Part shown: piece after piece, positions 55,604-64,000 of the stretch
Layout: each line of letters begins with the position of its first letter
How positions within the stretch are numbered: the first letter of the stretch is position 1
Assembly (NCBI GenBank): GCA_002427745.1
Contig: DIYF01000143.1
Location: 75,560 to 139,559, forward strand
From: Roseivirga sp. UBA6061
GTDB lineage: Bacteria > Bacteroidota > Bacteroidia > Cytophagales > Cyclobacteriaceae
Direction: 5' to 3'
DNA length: 64,000 nucleotides
Program-made: the position numbers and the translations under genes
The notes under the pieces: model-generated
What the model was told of the DNA's origin: nothing
What the model saw: only the letters and a program-made list of their open reading frames with translations
Database searches by the model: none

Positions 55604-57364
55604 TTAGTTTTTGACAGGTACTCTGATGTTCTCTACCATTTCTCCAATGTCTTCGGGTGGAGCTGGCGTGAGATGACACACAATCAGCGCTACAACAAAG
55701 TTGATAATCATACCAATTGTACCGAAACCTTCAGGTGAAATACCAAACCACCAGTCATCTGCCGTGACGGGCCCACCAATCCATCCCAGCTTGTAGCGCA
55801 TCATATAAAAAACAGTGATTCCCAGACCGGTGACCATACCGGCAATAGCTCCCTGCTTGTTCATGCGCTTATAGAAAATACCGAGAAAGATGGCTGGAAA
55901 AAACGAAGCCGCAGCCAGACCAAAGGCCAGTGCGACTACTGCCGCCACAAAATCTGGAGGATTAATACCAAAGTAGCCTGCAACAATCACAGCCAGCATA
56001 GCAGCCCCCCTGGCAATCCAGAGTTCCCCCTTCTCACTAAGGTCTGGCAACCATTGCTTTTTCACCAAATCATGAGATACTGAGGTGGAGATTACCAGTA
56101 GTAAGCCCGCTGCCGTAGACAGCGCAGCAGCCAGACCTCCGGCAGCTACCAGGGCAATTACCCAGTTGGGAAGGTTGGCTATCTCGGGATTGGCCAGTAC
56201 CATAATATCTCGATCGATAAAAAGCTCATTCTCATTATCCATCAGCAGCTCGTTACTCACCAGCCTTTGTCCGCTGGGGCCTGCTTCACCAGAAAAAACC
56301 GGAGCCTTTTCAGCAAAGACCTTCCCCGGACGATACTGAATAACACCATCACCATTTTTATCCCCCCAGGCCAGCAAACCAGCCTCTTCCCAGGTACCAA
56401 ACCACTCCGGAATTTCAGTGTAATGTTTGTCATTTACCGAATCCATCAGGTTGGTTCGGGCAAAAGCTGCTACAGCGGGAGCTGTGGTATAGAGAATCGC
56501 GATAAAAACCAGGGCGTAACCGGCAGAAAGCCTCGCATCTCTCACCTTTGGCACCGTAAAGAAACGTACGATTACATGAGGCAACCCTGCGGTACCTACC
56601 ATCAAAGCTGCCGTGATAAAGAAAATATCGGTGGTAGATTTATTACCATCAGTAAAAGCCGTAAAGCCTAATTCTGTCATCAAACCGTCCAGCTTGTCAA
56701 GGAGGGAAACATCCGTACCCACTACATCAGAGCCAAAACCCAGCTGGGGTATGGGATTCCCGGTAAGTTGAATTGAGATAAAAATAGCCGGCACCATAAA
56801 GGCAAAAATGAGAATACAGTATTGGGCCACCTGTGTATAAGTAATACCCTTCATCCCTCCCAAAACGGCATAGATAAATACAATACCCATACCTATGTAG
56901 ACGCCATTGTTGATATCTGTTTCGAGAAAGCGGGAGAAAACAACGCCAACCCCGCGCATCTGTCCTGCTACGTAAGTGAAGGAGACAAACAAAGCACTGA
57001 TAACGGCCACAGTTCTGGCCACATTGGAATAATACCGGTCTCCGATAAAGTCCGGTACTGTGAACTTGCCGAATTTTCTAAGATACGGAGCCAGCAAAAG
57101 GGCCAGTAATACATACCCCCCTGTCCAGCCCATCAGGTACACAGACCCGTCATAACCGGAGAAAGCGATAAGGCCTGCCATGGACAGAAACGAGGCTGCT
57201 GACATCCAGTCGGCCGCAGTAGCCATACCATTGGCCAGTGGAGGCACATGACCTCCGGCAACATAGAATTCTTTGGTAGAGCTGGCTCTTGCCCATATGG
57301 CGATACCAATATAAATGGCGAACGTAACGCCTACAATAAGATATGTCCAGACCTGTACATCCAT
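55604..57364 (-). CDS. Sodium:solute (acetate-type) symporter, large subunit
   Basis: 586 aa, SSS family, 13 or so TM segments in the inner membrane. Motifs include FYVAGGHVPPLANGMATAAD, WMSAASFLSMAGLIAF, a GGMKGITYTQVAQY loop and AAALSTAAGLLLVISTSVSH. An inserted periplasmic loop contains an EF-hand-like DKNGDGVIQY at 335-344 and a long soluble segment to about 400, ending before VLANPEIANLPNWVI. That insertion and the adjacent DUF4212 small subunit place it in the two-subunit VC_2705-type symporter group related to acetate permease ActP. With acs downstream, acetate is the best substrate guess. Confidence 0.92.
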   Translation of the reverse strand: MDVQVWTYLIVGVTFAIYIGIAIWARASSTKEFYVAGGHVPPLANGMATAADWMSAASFLSMAGLIAFSGYDGSVYLMGWTGGYVLLALLLAPYLRKFGKFTVPDFIGDRYYSNVARTVAVISALFVSFTYVAGQMRGVGVVFSRFLETDINNGVYIGMGIVFIYAVLGGMKGITYTQVAQYCILIFAFMVPAIFISIQLTGNPIPQLGFGSDVVGTDVSLLDKLDGLMTELGFTAFTDGNKSTTDIFFITAALMVGTAGLPHVIVRFFTVPKVRDARLSAGYALVFIAILYTTAPAVAAFARTNLMDSVNDKHYTEIPEWFGTWEEAGLLAWGDKNGDGVIQYRPGKVFAEKAPVFSGEAGPSGQRLVSNELLMDNENELFIDRDIMVLANPEIANLPNWVIALVAAGGLAAALSTAAGLLLVISTSVSHDLVKKQWLPDLSEKGELWIARGAAMLAVIVAGYFGINPPDFVAAVVALAFGLAAASFFPAIFLGIFYKRMNKQGAIAGMVTGLGITVFYMMRYKLGWIGGPVTADDWWFGISPEGFGTIGMIINFVVALIVCHLTPAPPEDIGEMVENIRVPVKN

Positions 57365-57373
57365 GATTAACGC

Positions 57374-57634
57374 TTAGTCCTCCTCAACTTTGTATTTTTT
57401 GTCGAGCTTGTTCATAAGCCGTACGTAGACGAAAATCAGCATGACAAATGAATAAATAGCTCCTTGTTGAGCAAACCAAAAACCCAGCTTAAACCCTCCA
57501 ATCCGTACCTGATTGAGCTGTTCTACGAAAAGAATACCACAGCCGTAGGAAACCAGAAACCAAATGAGCAACAGGATTATGAGATACCTTACATTCTCTT
57601 TCCAATAAGCCTTGAGTGCATTTTTATCGGGCAT
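57374..57634 (-). CDS. DUF4212 small subunit of the sodium/solute symporter
   Basis: 86 aa with two TM helices (about 17-38, YLIILLLIWFLVSYGCGILF; about 55-72, QGAIYSFVMLIFVYVRLMNK) and the intervening VEQLNQVRIGGFKLGFWFAQQ typical of DUF4212. Ends in a charged tail. It sits 9 nt upstream of the large symporter subunit, the usual arrangement; the two probably form one transporter in the inner membrane. Confidence 0.93.
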   Translation of the reverse strand: MPDKNALKAYWKENVRYLIILLLIWFLVSYGCGILFVEQLNQVRIGGFKLGFWFAQQGAIYSFVMLIFVYVRLMNKLDKKYKVEED

Positions 57635-57753
57635 GATTGGAAATTAACACCTTTCCACCCCCCTACAAAATGATGGCACTAAATTCAGTCCCCGATCACG
57701 CAGGGAAAGTGTAGACAATGTGTTCCTCAGAGGAAAAAAGATGAGCGGAAAAG

Positions 57754-58629
57754 CTACCTGAATTTAGACCCCTTAAAAACCCTGTCAAGATGAAGAGGGT
57801 ATTTGAGCGTAATGCCAAGGGACTCAAACTTCTTAAACCTGGCTTCCTGAAAGATGTTCTTAACCCCGGCCATATTAAAGTGATAAGTGAGCTGAATCTC
57901 GGCCGTACGATCAAAGCCTATCCTGAAGGACTTACCCAATGCCAGAAAGCCACTACTGAAGAGGTTGAAGAATTCGAAAGCCTGCGGGCTGTCATTGACA
58001 ATGGTCGTTTCACGGGTAGTGCTGGCCACGAAATTACTTCCCACCAGCCCACCTGTTTTCCAGATAATATGGTCTGTATAACGCTCCTTGATAGAAGTAC
58101 GGGTAGACAGTCCGGCACTTACTACCAGCGAACTAGGTGAGTCACGGAAGCGGTATCGTACCCCAATGGGTATTTCAAGCCCGAAGACGAAGACATCCGT
58201 AGAAACGTGCTCCCTGGCCAGCAAGGCGCCATTAGCCAGGCGCCCCTGCACCCTTTCTGTCCCTACCATGAAGTCCTGATCTATGTAGTTCAGGTTTAGC
58301 CCTCCGAAAAGCTGCAGTTGCTTACTGAGGTCAAAAGACACTTCTAAACCTCCACTAAAATTGATATTAGACTCTGTATTTTCATCGGGCAGGTAACGGA
58401 ATATGGACAGCGTTCCGTTGAACTCAGGTTTACCCAGTTTGATTCTGAACGGAGGTCTGTCTTTTTTTTGTCTGGGCTTTTCCCTGGATACCGCGTTACG
58501 GATGCTGTCAGACTCCTGTTTCTTTTTGGAAATATAGATGCGATCTCCTTTTTTCTGATAGCCTGCCATATCATATGATGCACCCATTATCAAAAGACAA
58601 GCGAAAAGAAAGACAATTCCCCTCTTCAT
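57754..58629 (-). CDS. Outer-membrane beta-barrel-like protein, 291 aa
   Basis: The start is placed at ATG 58629, which opens a clean signal peptide (MKRGIVFLFACLLIMGASYD); the frame extends 15 codons further upstream but overlaps the preceding gene. After a basic linker (KKQESDSIRNAVSREKPRQK) the protein shows alternating amphipathic strands (GGLEVSFDLSKQLQLFGGLN, GLEIPIGVRYRF, SSLVVSAGLSTRTSI, AEIQLTYHFNMAGV), the pattern of a small outer-membrane barrel like OmpA-N/PorT-type families. No exact family recognised. Cotranscribed with the lipoprotein just upstream (31-nt gap between stop and chosen start). Confidence 0.7.
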   Translation of the reverse strand: MKRGIVFLFACLLIMGASYDMAGYQKKGDRIYISKKKQESDSIRNAVSREKPRQKKDRPPFRIKLGKPEFNGTLSIFRYLPDENTESNINFSGGLEVSFDLSKQLQLFGGLNLNYIDQDFMVGTERVQGRLANGALLAREHVSTDVFVFGLEIPIGVRYRFRDSPSSLVVSAGLSTRTSIKERYTDHIIWKTGGLVGSNFVASTTRETTIVNDSPQAFEFFNLFSSGFLALGKSFRIGFDRTAEIQLTYHFNMAGVKNIFQEARFKKFESLGITLKYPLHLDRVFKGSKFR

Positions 58630-58660
58630 CGTACTACCTGCCCTGAATACATCCTGATGA

Positions 58661-59152
58661 TTATTTAATCTCATAACCAGGGAAGAAATATTGATTACGA
58701 TCAGAGGTGTTTTCTATGGTTATGTTGTACAAACCTGGTGTCAAAAAAGAAAGATCCACTCTACGGAAGGTATGGCTTTGGTGTGATACACATTCGTCTC
58801 TTTCCTGGCCGTGGTATACGTATAGTGTTATGTCCAGTGGGGTATTGGGATCCGTACGATCATCGTAAATGCTTTCAGCGTATAATGAAAAACGATGCCT
58901 GGCACAGCCCCCGGTAAACTGCACCTCCATTTCCGCCACATTGCCTTCTTCTTTCAACTCAAGTCTGCTCATAAAAAAAGGAGAGCCCCAGAAGCGATTA
59001 CGGTCTGTAAAAAGGGCATAAGTTTCCGGCACTACAAAGGAGAATGTCTCAAGCTTAAAATCCGGATCAAGACTTAAGTACGGGTCTTCAGGCACATCTG
59101 AGCAACCCCAGAAAGTGAAGAAGGTGACAAGTAGTAGAATAGTCTTTTTCAT
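58661..59152 (-). CDS. Predicted lipoprotein, 163 aa
   Basis: N-terminus MKKTILLLVTFFTFWGCSD contains a lipobox ending at Cys17, so it is lipidated and exported; the following SDVPEDP gives no clear sorting hint. The body is beta-rich with two further Cys in each half (GGCARHRF, DECVSHQ) that could pair. It ends NQYFFPGYEIK. Family not recognised. The likely operon partner is the barrel protein immediately downstream, suggesting a two-component outer-membrane complex; this is inference. Confidence 0.75.
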   Translation of the reverse strand: MKKTILLLVTFFTFWGCSDVPEDPYLSLDPDFKLETFSFVVPETYALFTDRNRFWGSPFFMSRLELKEEGNVAEMEVQFTGGCARHRFSLYAESIYDDRTDPNTPLDITLYVYHGQERDECVSHQSHTFRRVDLSFLTPGLYNITIENTSDRNQYFFPGYEIK

Positions 59153-59366
59153 TATGATTTTCTGACCTAATCAATTTAACGAATAATCCGACTTTGCCAT
59201 GTCATACAAAGAACTGCCCCGAACCATACCAGAGCATTCTTTAGATATTAGAGGCAAAAACTCAAACCAAAGTTGGATTTACCCAGCAATTTCCACCATA
59301 TAATGAACAACTGTGAAACGCGTTTCCCTGAAAATGAAACACAGAAAGTGCCCTTATTACGTCATC

Positions 59367-59810
59367 TCAACTTAAATAAGCGAATTTGCCCAGCACAGTA
59401 TATCCCTTATGCCCTCCGATACCTGTGACAATGCGGTCGCCCGCTCTGAGCCAGGCATGGGCCTTCATGCCCTGGTTTTCATCTTTTTTCACACCAAAGT
59501 AGATAGTATGATGCCATTTCCTCCCCTTCAGAATCCAATGAGCGCAGAGGGCTTGCGCAAAGCAATTGCTACTCCAGAATGTATATTTTGACACTGCATT
59601 GATAGCACTTGCCAGCCGGATAAGACTTTGTTCGTGACTCAGAGAAACATCCCGGGGGCTTTCTCTTTCAGCATGTCCCATCCAGCCCGCTAATTTTCTG
59701 AATGGAAAAACAATAACACTCAACCTACCGATACCCAGAAGTACAAAAACTCTTAGTAGTAAGAGTTTGAAAGGCCAGTCGGCCCGGAAGAAGGCTTTAA
59801 GAGCGGTCAA
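59367..59810 (-). CDS. Lasso-peptide B2-like (transglutaminase-fold) protein, 147 aa
   Basis: Matches the B2 cysteine-protease family (Transglut_core3, PF13471) that removes leader peptides in lasso-peptide biosynthesis. Visible catalytic set: Cys83 in SNCFAQALCAHWILK, His118 in MKAHAWLRAGD and Asp125; ...YFGVKKD... precedes, as in the family. The N-terminus has a hydrophobic helix (about 14-36) that may associate with the membrane. TTG at 59810 is the only plausible start because a stop lies four codons upstream. No precursor peptide, B1 (RiPP recognition), asparagine-synthetase-like C or ABC exporter gene is seen in the flanking 4 kb, so its lasso role is doubtful. Between a lipoprotein operon and the permease fusion (61-nt gap), same strand. 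Confidence 0.72.
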   Translation of the reverse strand: MTALKAFFRADWPFKLLLLRVFVLLGIGRLSVIVFPFRKLAGWMGHAERESPRDVSLSHEQSLIRLASAINAVSKYTFWSSNCFAQALCAHWILKGRKWHHTIYFGVKKDENQGMKAHAWLRAGDRIVTGIGGHKGYTVLGKFAYLS

Positions 59811-59871
59811 GGGATGAGGAAATTAGCACAGTAGTACGTTAATAAAAATAGACCGAATCGTTAAATCAGCT

Positions 59872-62800
59872 TCAGTTAACAGCATCAACTCTTTGAATGG
59901 TATATAAGAAGCCTGACTCCAAAGGAGATTCGATAATAGTTTCTTCGCCTGTAGACCATTTAACCACTACCTTGTCAATACTCTTATGTTGCCCCAGACC
60001 AAAATGGGCAATTGGCTCATCGTATGATTTATAACCTCCACTCGCCAGAACCTCACGCATTTGATGTTTTCCGTCACCATAATAAATCGTGACTTTGGAA
60101 CCTATTCCATAACGATTTCCAGACGCGTCAACCAATCTGAACCTTATGGCCATATTCGTATGATTGTTGTTTTCATATAGATAAACCGGCCCTACTGAAG
60201 TAGCAAGCATTATATCCAGGTCACCATCCAAATCAAAATCTATATAGCTGTAAGAAGAGCTGGGAAGGTAATTCACCAAACCAGATGCAACAGTTTGTTC
60301 TTCAAATGTCTGCCCGTTTATATTCCTGTAAAACATGTTGGACTCCTGTACAGGTTTGAAAAGGTATCCGTTCGTTATATAGAGATCTTGCCATTCATCG
60401 TTATCCAGGTCGGCAAATTTGCTGTTCCAGGCCCATCCGGTAACCCGAAGGCCGTATTTATCAGTCTGACCCATGTATTTTCCGGATTCATCTTTCTTAA
60501 GAAGCACTCCCCCGGGTCTTTTCGCATCAGCCGCTGTTTCAAGATAATTCTCTGCCCTCACGTATTCATCCGTCTTGAAGTTGGCAATGAAGTTATACTT
60601 AGGCCATACGGAGGTAAAATAGTCTTCCGGTTTTCCCAGTTTTTTATATAGTATCTTTTGTCGAAGCAGCTGAAAAGCAATGCAATCCATTAAATCTTCT
60701 TCTTCACAATGCTCAAACTTCTTATGAACAAGCGTTCCCAGGTAGGCCTGATGTTTTTTAAATAGTACTTCACAATAACCTCGCTGTTCATCATTCTCTA
60801 TTCCACCACAGATTTTTTCAATGCTGGTGGTACGAAACTCTGCATTTCGATTGTCTGTTTGTGCTTCGTAAATTTCGAACTCAAGGTCATTATCCACATC
60901 CACCGTAGCAATACTCATGGTTGTCATGGTTGTCTTCTCAACCAGATCCCTGGGGTTATCCACCAGTTCAAACTCCCCTGTCGATTGATTTCCTGAATAA
61001 AAATAATCGGGCATTACAAAATCGTTGCCTATGATCAGGTCTGGTGATTCGTCTCCTATGACATCACTTAAAAGGATTGACAATGTTTCACCAGGAGGTG
61101 CTGCTGCCCGTTGCAGCTCAAAATGTCTGTCTCCCGTGTTCTTTAGCCAAAAATTCTGAGAGGCCGGTATAGAATGTATGGATCCCCCATTCACTCCCAT
61201 GGTCCAGTTACCCAAGAATACATCGAGCAAGCCATCACCATTTCCATCACCGAAAGCAACCGATGCACTCAGTACCATATCCTTAGTCTGTGGCAGCCTT
61301 GCAAGCATTCCCTCATCAAAACGACCCTGATCGCTGTACTTGATGTAATTACCCCCTCTGTAAGTAGTAAAAAACACATCTAACCAGCCATCATTATCCA
61401 GGTCTATCAATGCCCCTCCGAACACTTCCAGACTATCCGGTATGTTGAGTGCCTGCCGTTGAAAAGTCTTTCCATCCATGTTTGCATACAGGAACAAATC
61501 ATTGGCCGATGCCATCAGTAAATCAGGGTACCCATCTCCATGAATATCACCCGCTGACATGCTCCTTTGATTCGCAAGCCCATCCTGAGTATATATCGGA
61601 GAAAATACGTAAGGAACATCCATACCAATACTTTGCCCTTCAATAGACGAAAACCAGTCCTGAGAGTCAGAAGTTTTAGCCCTGAAGGGTACACCTGAGA
61701 CCTGGACATTTTGCTTACTCCATAACAAATCTGATTGTTCACTCCGTACACTGACCAGCGCATTTAACTCTGATGAACTGAGCAAAGTGGTGTCTTTGGC
61801 TTCCACTACATAATCGGAAGGCTGCTTGTCAGCATCTTTCAACATCTGATAGTGATCGTAGATATATTCAACGGTCAGTCGCTTCTCAAGAAAATGCCCA
61901 AGGGTGCCGTTGGCCATTCCTGCTATAGTGACTACTGCAAACATGGCAATGGCCAGCTTTCTGGAAAAAGATTTATCGACTACAAATGCGGAGTAGATAC
62001 TGAATGAGCCCAGGGTAAACAGCAAAGTCACCGCATATTTGGCAGGTAAACCTCCTGCCCATAAAATCGCTGTTATCAATACGTCAAAAGCCATAGGAAC
62101 AGGCAAGAAGGTGCCAAGCACAGCCAGCCCCATCATCAAAAGTACCGACTCTGTAGTGCTGGCAGCTTCTGTCAGCTGGATAAATCCCTCTAACGGCAGA
62201 AACGTAATGAGCACATTACCCAGAAAACCTGCGAGCAGCATCAGCGGTACAGCAGTTCTGATTAAATACCAAAGCCCTGTAAAGAAGCCTTTGATTGTCC
62301 ATTTTATAGCACCAAACCAACTTTTGTCCCCAATCACATCTACCTCAATATTGGCAGGGGGCAGCTTGAAAAACCCGGGTAATTTTCTTTCTTTAACAGG
62401 CCCCTTCGTTCCGCTCTTTGATCTGATATATTTCGAGAGCAGTGGTATGATCATAAGTAATAAAACAGCTGTTGATCCCAGTTTGAGCCAGACCATATAA
62501 GGTGGCAGCAGGGAGAAAAGCATAGAGAGCACAATCACATTAAGTGTAGGAGAGCTCACCATGGTGGCCAATGCTGTTTCCGTTTTGGCTCCTGCATCCT
62601 TCATCCCCATGGCTATAGGAGCCGCGCAATTCACACAAACTCCAAGAGGGGCACCGATTAAAGTACCAATTACGGCATTAACCCATCCGTTGTTAGATTT
62701 ATAGTCCTTGAGCAGAGAAAACAAAACCATTAATATGGCTCCGAAAAACAGCCCGAAAGTCATGCCTTTTTTGTTAGTCTCTATCCAGTTGGCTGTATTG

Positions 62801-62997
62801 GACAGCACCTGAACCAGCCAGGAATCTCTGAACTGAATGGTGCGAAATATATCGAAGCTTATACCCATCGATTCATTATCAGCACCCAGCAGCGCTTTCT
62901 CATTGAGCTGAGGGTACCTGGAACCAGTCCAAAAAAATAGGGCAATTGTAAGCATGAGTATCACACTCACAAGAATTCTTTTCTGATTAACTTTCAT
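59872..62997 (-). CDS. DUF318/ArsP-type permease fused to FG-GAP repeats and ASPIC/UnbV domain
   Basis: 1041 aa. Residues 1-370 form an inner-membrane permease of the ArsP/DUF318 type: about nine TM segments, two homologous halves and a conserved GVCVNCAAPIAMGM loop with Cys121 and Cys124 where the family has a Cys-rich reentrant motif. After a linker (about 370-460) come FG-GAP/VCBS repeats (GDIHGDGYPDLLMA, DLDNDGWLDVFF, GDGNGDGLLDVFLG, DLDNDEWQDLYITNG, DFDLDGDLDIMLA) and a C-terminal ASPIC/UnbV domain at 966-1041 (GSKVTIYYGDG, MREVLASGGYKSYDEP, HFGLGQHKSIDKVVVKWSTG). Known UnbV/CRTAC proteins are normally exported, so a permease with this soluble part, presumably periplasmic, is unusual. 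Substrate unknown. Continuous frame, no frameshift sign at the junction. Confidence 0.85.
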   Translation of the reverse strand: MKVNQKRILVSVILMLTIALFFWTGSRYPQLNEKALLGADNESMGISFDIFRTIQFRDSWLVQVLSNTANWIETNKKGMTFGLFFGAILMVLFSLLKDYKSNNGWVNAVIGTLIGAPLGVCVNCAAPIAMGMKDAGAKTETALATMVSSPTLNVIVLSMLFSLLPPYMVWLKLGSTAVLLLMIIPLLSKYIRSKSGTKGPVKERKLPGFFKLPPANIEVDVIGDKSWFGAIKWTIKGFFTGLWYLIRTAVPLMLLAGFLGNVLITFLPLEGFIQLTEAASTTESVLLMMGLAVLGTFLPVPMAFDVLITAILWAGGLPAKYAVTLLFTLGSFSIYSAFVVDKSFSRKLAIAMFAVVTIAGMANGTLGHFLEKRLTVEYIYDHYQMLKDADKQPSDYVVEAKDTTLLSSSELNALVSVRSEQSDLLWSKQNVQVSGVPFRAKTSDSQDWFSSIEGQSIGMDVPYVFSPIYTQDGLANQRSMSAGDIHGDGYPDLLMASANDLFLYANMDGKTFQRQALNIPDSLEVFGGALIDLDNDGWLDVFFTTYRGGNYIKYSDQGRFDEGMLARLPQTKDMVLSASVAFGDGNGDGLLDVFLGNWTMGVNGGSIHSIPASQNFWLKNTGDRHFELQRAAAPPGETLSILLSDVIGDESPDLIIGNDFVMPDYFYSGNQSTGEFELVDNPRDLVEKTTMTTMSIATVDVDNDLEFEIYEAQTDNRNAEFRTTSIEKICGGIENDEQRGYCEVLFKKHQAYLGTLVHKKFEHCEEEDLMDCIAFQLLRQKILYKKLGKPEDYFTSVWPKYNFIANFKTDEYVRAENYLETAADAKRPGGVLLKKDESGKYMGQTDKYGLRVTGWAWNSKFADLDNDEWQDLYITNGYLFKPVQESNMFYRNINGQTFEEQTVASGLVNYLPSSSYSYIDFDLDGDLDIMLATSVGPVYLYENNNHTNMAIRFRLVDASGNRYGIGSKVTIYYGDGKHQMREVLASGGYKSYDEPIAHFGLGQHKSIDKVVVKWSTGEETIIESPLESGFLYTIQRVDAVN

Positions 62998-63179
62998 GTA
63001 GACTTAACAGCACACGATGTTTATGCCTTTTCGATGTATGAGATATTAAGCAGGACATCAGAAACAGCCATCACTTAAAATCAGACCATAAAAAAACAAA
63101 GTAATGCACTGGTCACCAAGGTTTATTGCGAGTAAAATAGCATCAGGTAAGGGTCGTAAATCAAATTGGAATTGATAAA

Positions 63180-63899
63180 TTGACATGGCCAGGCACCGAT
63201 CAGAATACTATGATTCAATACAAAGACCTCTTCTATTCGTTCCATTGCAATGAGATACCCGGGTTTGAAGACATAGGGAAAGCAGCCAGGGCTCTATCCG
63301 AAATACCGGCCGGTTTTGACAGGACTGAATTACAAAGAAAAACAGGGGTCGACCGACATAGGCACATGCGTGCCAGCCTCGATGTATTGCCTGATAAAAA
63401 GCAGGCCATGACACTCGAGGCCAAAGGTCATCTGAACAAGGCATTGCCACGGATTGAGCCGAAAGCGCAAAATACAAATCACCAGCCTGATGAGGAATGG
63501 TCTTTCCGGCCCGGCCACATAGCTTTTAATCCTTCGTACGGTCGACTCAACGATTTGAGAACCCTTCTCAACAACTACTTTGATTTTAACTGTCTGCAAG
63601 CCGGTGACTTTCTTTATCCTCCGCATGGCTTCAGGTTATGGCATACCAACAAATTTGACCTTGAAAGCTGGTTTATATTTTTTGTAGATGTTGACAAGCC
63701 CAAAAGCTCCTTTTTCAAGTTCATAGACCCAGTTACTAATGAGCTCATAACACATTGGGATGAACCCGGTACTGCGAACATTTTTAGAATCAGCAGCGAC
63801 AATAACAACCTCCTCTGGCACTGTATAGGAACAAATGACTCACACCGCTGGAGCCAGGGGTTTTCTATACCGGACAACTGGAAAGAAAAAATGCTATAA
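63180..63899 (+). CDS. Hypothetical protein, possible double-stranded beta-helix (2OG-oxygenase-like) fold
   Basis: 239 aa, or 229 if translation starts at the second ATG (63210, MIQYKDLF), which looks more natural. No signal peptide or membrane segment. The N-terminal half is polar and unrecognised. The C-terminal half has the strand pattern HGFRLWHTN ... WFIFFVDVDK ... SSFFKFIDP ... NIFRI ... LLWHCIGTNDSHRWSQGF, which recalls cupin or 2-oxoglutarate/Fe(II) oxygenase-like proteins, with His at both ends and Arg near the last strand. A clear HxD...H metal triad is not evident, so function is open. Transcribed away from the permease fusion; its stop abuts the stop of a minus-strand gene. Confidence 0.6.
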   Translation: MTWPGTDQNTMIQYKDLFYSFHCNEIPGFEDIGKAARALSEIPAGFDRTELQRKTGVDRHRHMRASLDVLPDKKQAMTLEAKGHLNKALPRIEPKAQNTNHQPDEEWSFRPGHIAFNPSYGRLNDLRTLLNNYFDFNCLQAGDFLYPPHGFRLWHTNKFDLESWFIFFVDVDKPKSSFFKFIDPVTNELITHWDEPGTANIFRISSDNNNLLWHCIGTNDSHRWSQGFSIPDNWKEKML

Positions 63900-64000
63900 G
63901 CCTGCCAGTACACCTCTGAAAAGTGAAATCACCTCAGGTGCCCTGGCACTGATATAGAAGTAAGCAGGGTATACTGCTATGAAGGTCCAGAAAAAATGAT
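63894..64000 (-). CDS. 3' end of a minus-strand gene, hydrophobic C-terminus (partial)
   Basis: Open frame from the right edge to TAG at 63894-63896, 34 residues, rich in aromatic and aliphatic residues (FFWTFIAVYPAYFYISA, then SLFRGVLAGL), like the last segment of a membrane protein. It ends exactly where the plus-strand gene stops (TAA 63897-63899). Too short to identify. Confidence 0.4.
   Translation of the reverse strand, partial: HFFWTFIAVYPAYFYISARAPEVISLFRGVLAGL

Noticed and set aside
59202..59306. 34-codon plus-strand frame near the B2-like gene, considered as a lasso precursor
   Set aside because: No Thr at the penultimate leader position, no Gly1 with Asp/Glu at core position 7-9, and opposite strand to the B2-like gene.
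1..64000. Insertion sequences, prophage or integrative element borders
   Set aside because: No transposase, integrase or flanking target-site duplications seen, and the tRNA-Asn 3' end is not duplicated within the window as far as I can see.

Overview
The window looks like a chromosomal segment of a Bacteroidota bacterium, most likely a marine gliding-type Cytophagales. The evidence is a C-terminal type IX secretion (T9SS) sorting domain on a giant secreted protein, a carboxypeptidase-like extension on a TonB-dependent receptor, a TPR/membrane/HTH regulator of a type common in this phylum, and the absence of Shine-Dalgarno-like sites. The species cannot be named from sequence alone. No transposase, integrase, CRISPR array or rRNA is visible.

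Left part (1-26117, all minus strand): a hybrid polyketide/non-ribosomal peptide assembly line in two translationally overlapping genes. The first (10470-26117, 5215 aa) reads FAAL-ACP-[KS-AT-KR-ACP]x3. The second starts at 10477, overlaps by 8 nt and runs off the left edge: KS-AT-ACP-C-A-PCP-E-C-A. Collinear reading predicts a fatty acid activated as acyl-AMP, three extensions leaving beta-hydroxyls, one leaving a beta-ketone, then a D-configured residue and a second residue with an Asn-like adenylation code. There are no DH or ER domains, and the terminal modules and any thioesterase lie outside the window.

Middle part (26118-45277): a stem-loop-rich non-coding stretch with a terminator insulates the PKS genes from a minus-strand gene series. 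That series begins with a 5139-aa T9SS-exported surface protein: six tandem [Ig-like, FG-GAP propeller, Calx-beta] super-repeats, three LamG-type modules and a sorting domain. It continues with four small genes, including a bactofilin, mostly joined by 4-nt stop/start overlaps. A divergent TPR/HTH regulator (45278-47008) lies upstream.

Right part (47008-64000): a tRNA-Asn with terminator, a TonB-dependent receptor, a divergent pair of an atypical NRAMP-family transporter and an Hsp20 chaperone, and a minus-strand acetate group (DUF4212 small subunit, sodium/solute symporter, acetyl-CoA synthetase) followed by a CDF zinc-type exporter. Next come an outer-membrane barrel protein and a lipoprotein, an isolated lasso-peptide-B2-like cysteine protease homologue, and an unusual fusion of a DUF318/ArsP-type permease to FG-GAP repeats and an ASPIC/UnbV domain. 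At the edge lie a small plus-strand protein and the 3' end of a minus-strand gene.

The strongest candidates for undescribed biology are the FAAL-PKS-NRPS line with two acyltransferase subtypes, the permease/propeller/UnbV fusion, the giant surface protein with its coupled small genes, and the orphan B2-like protein.
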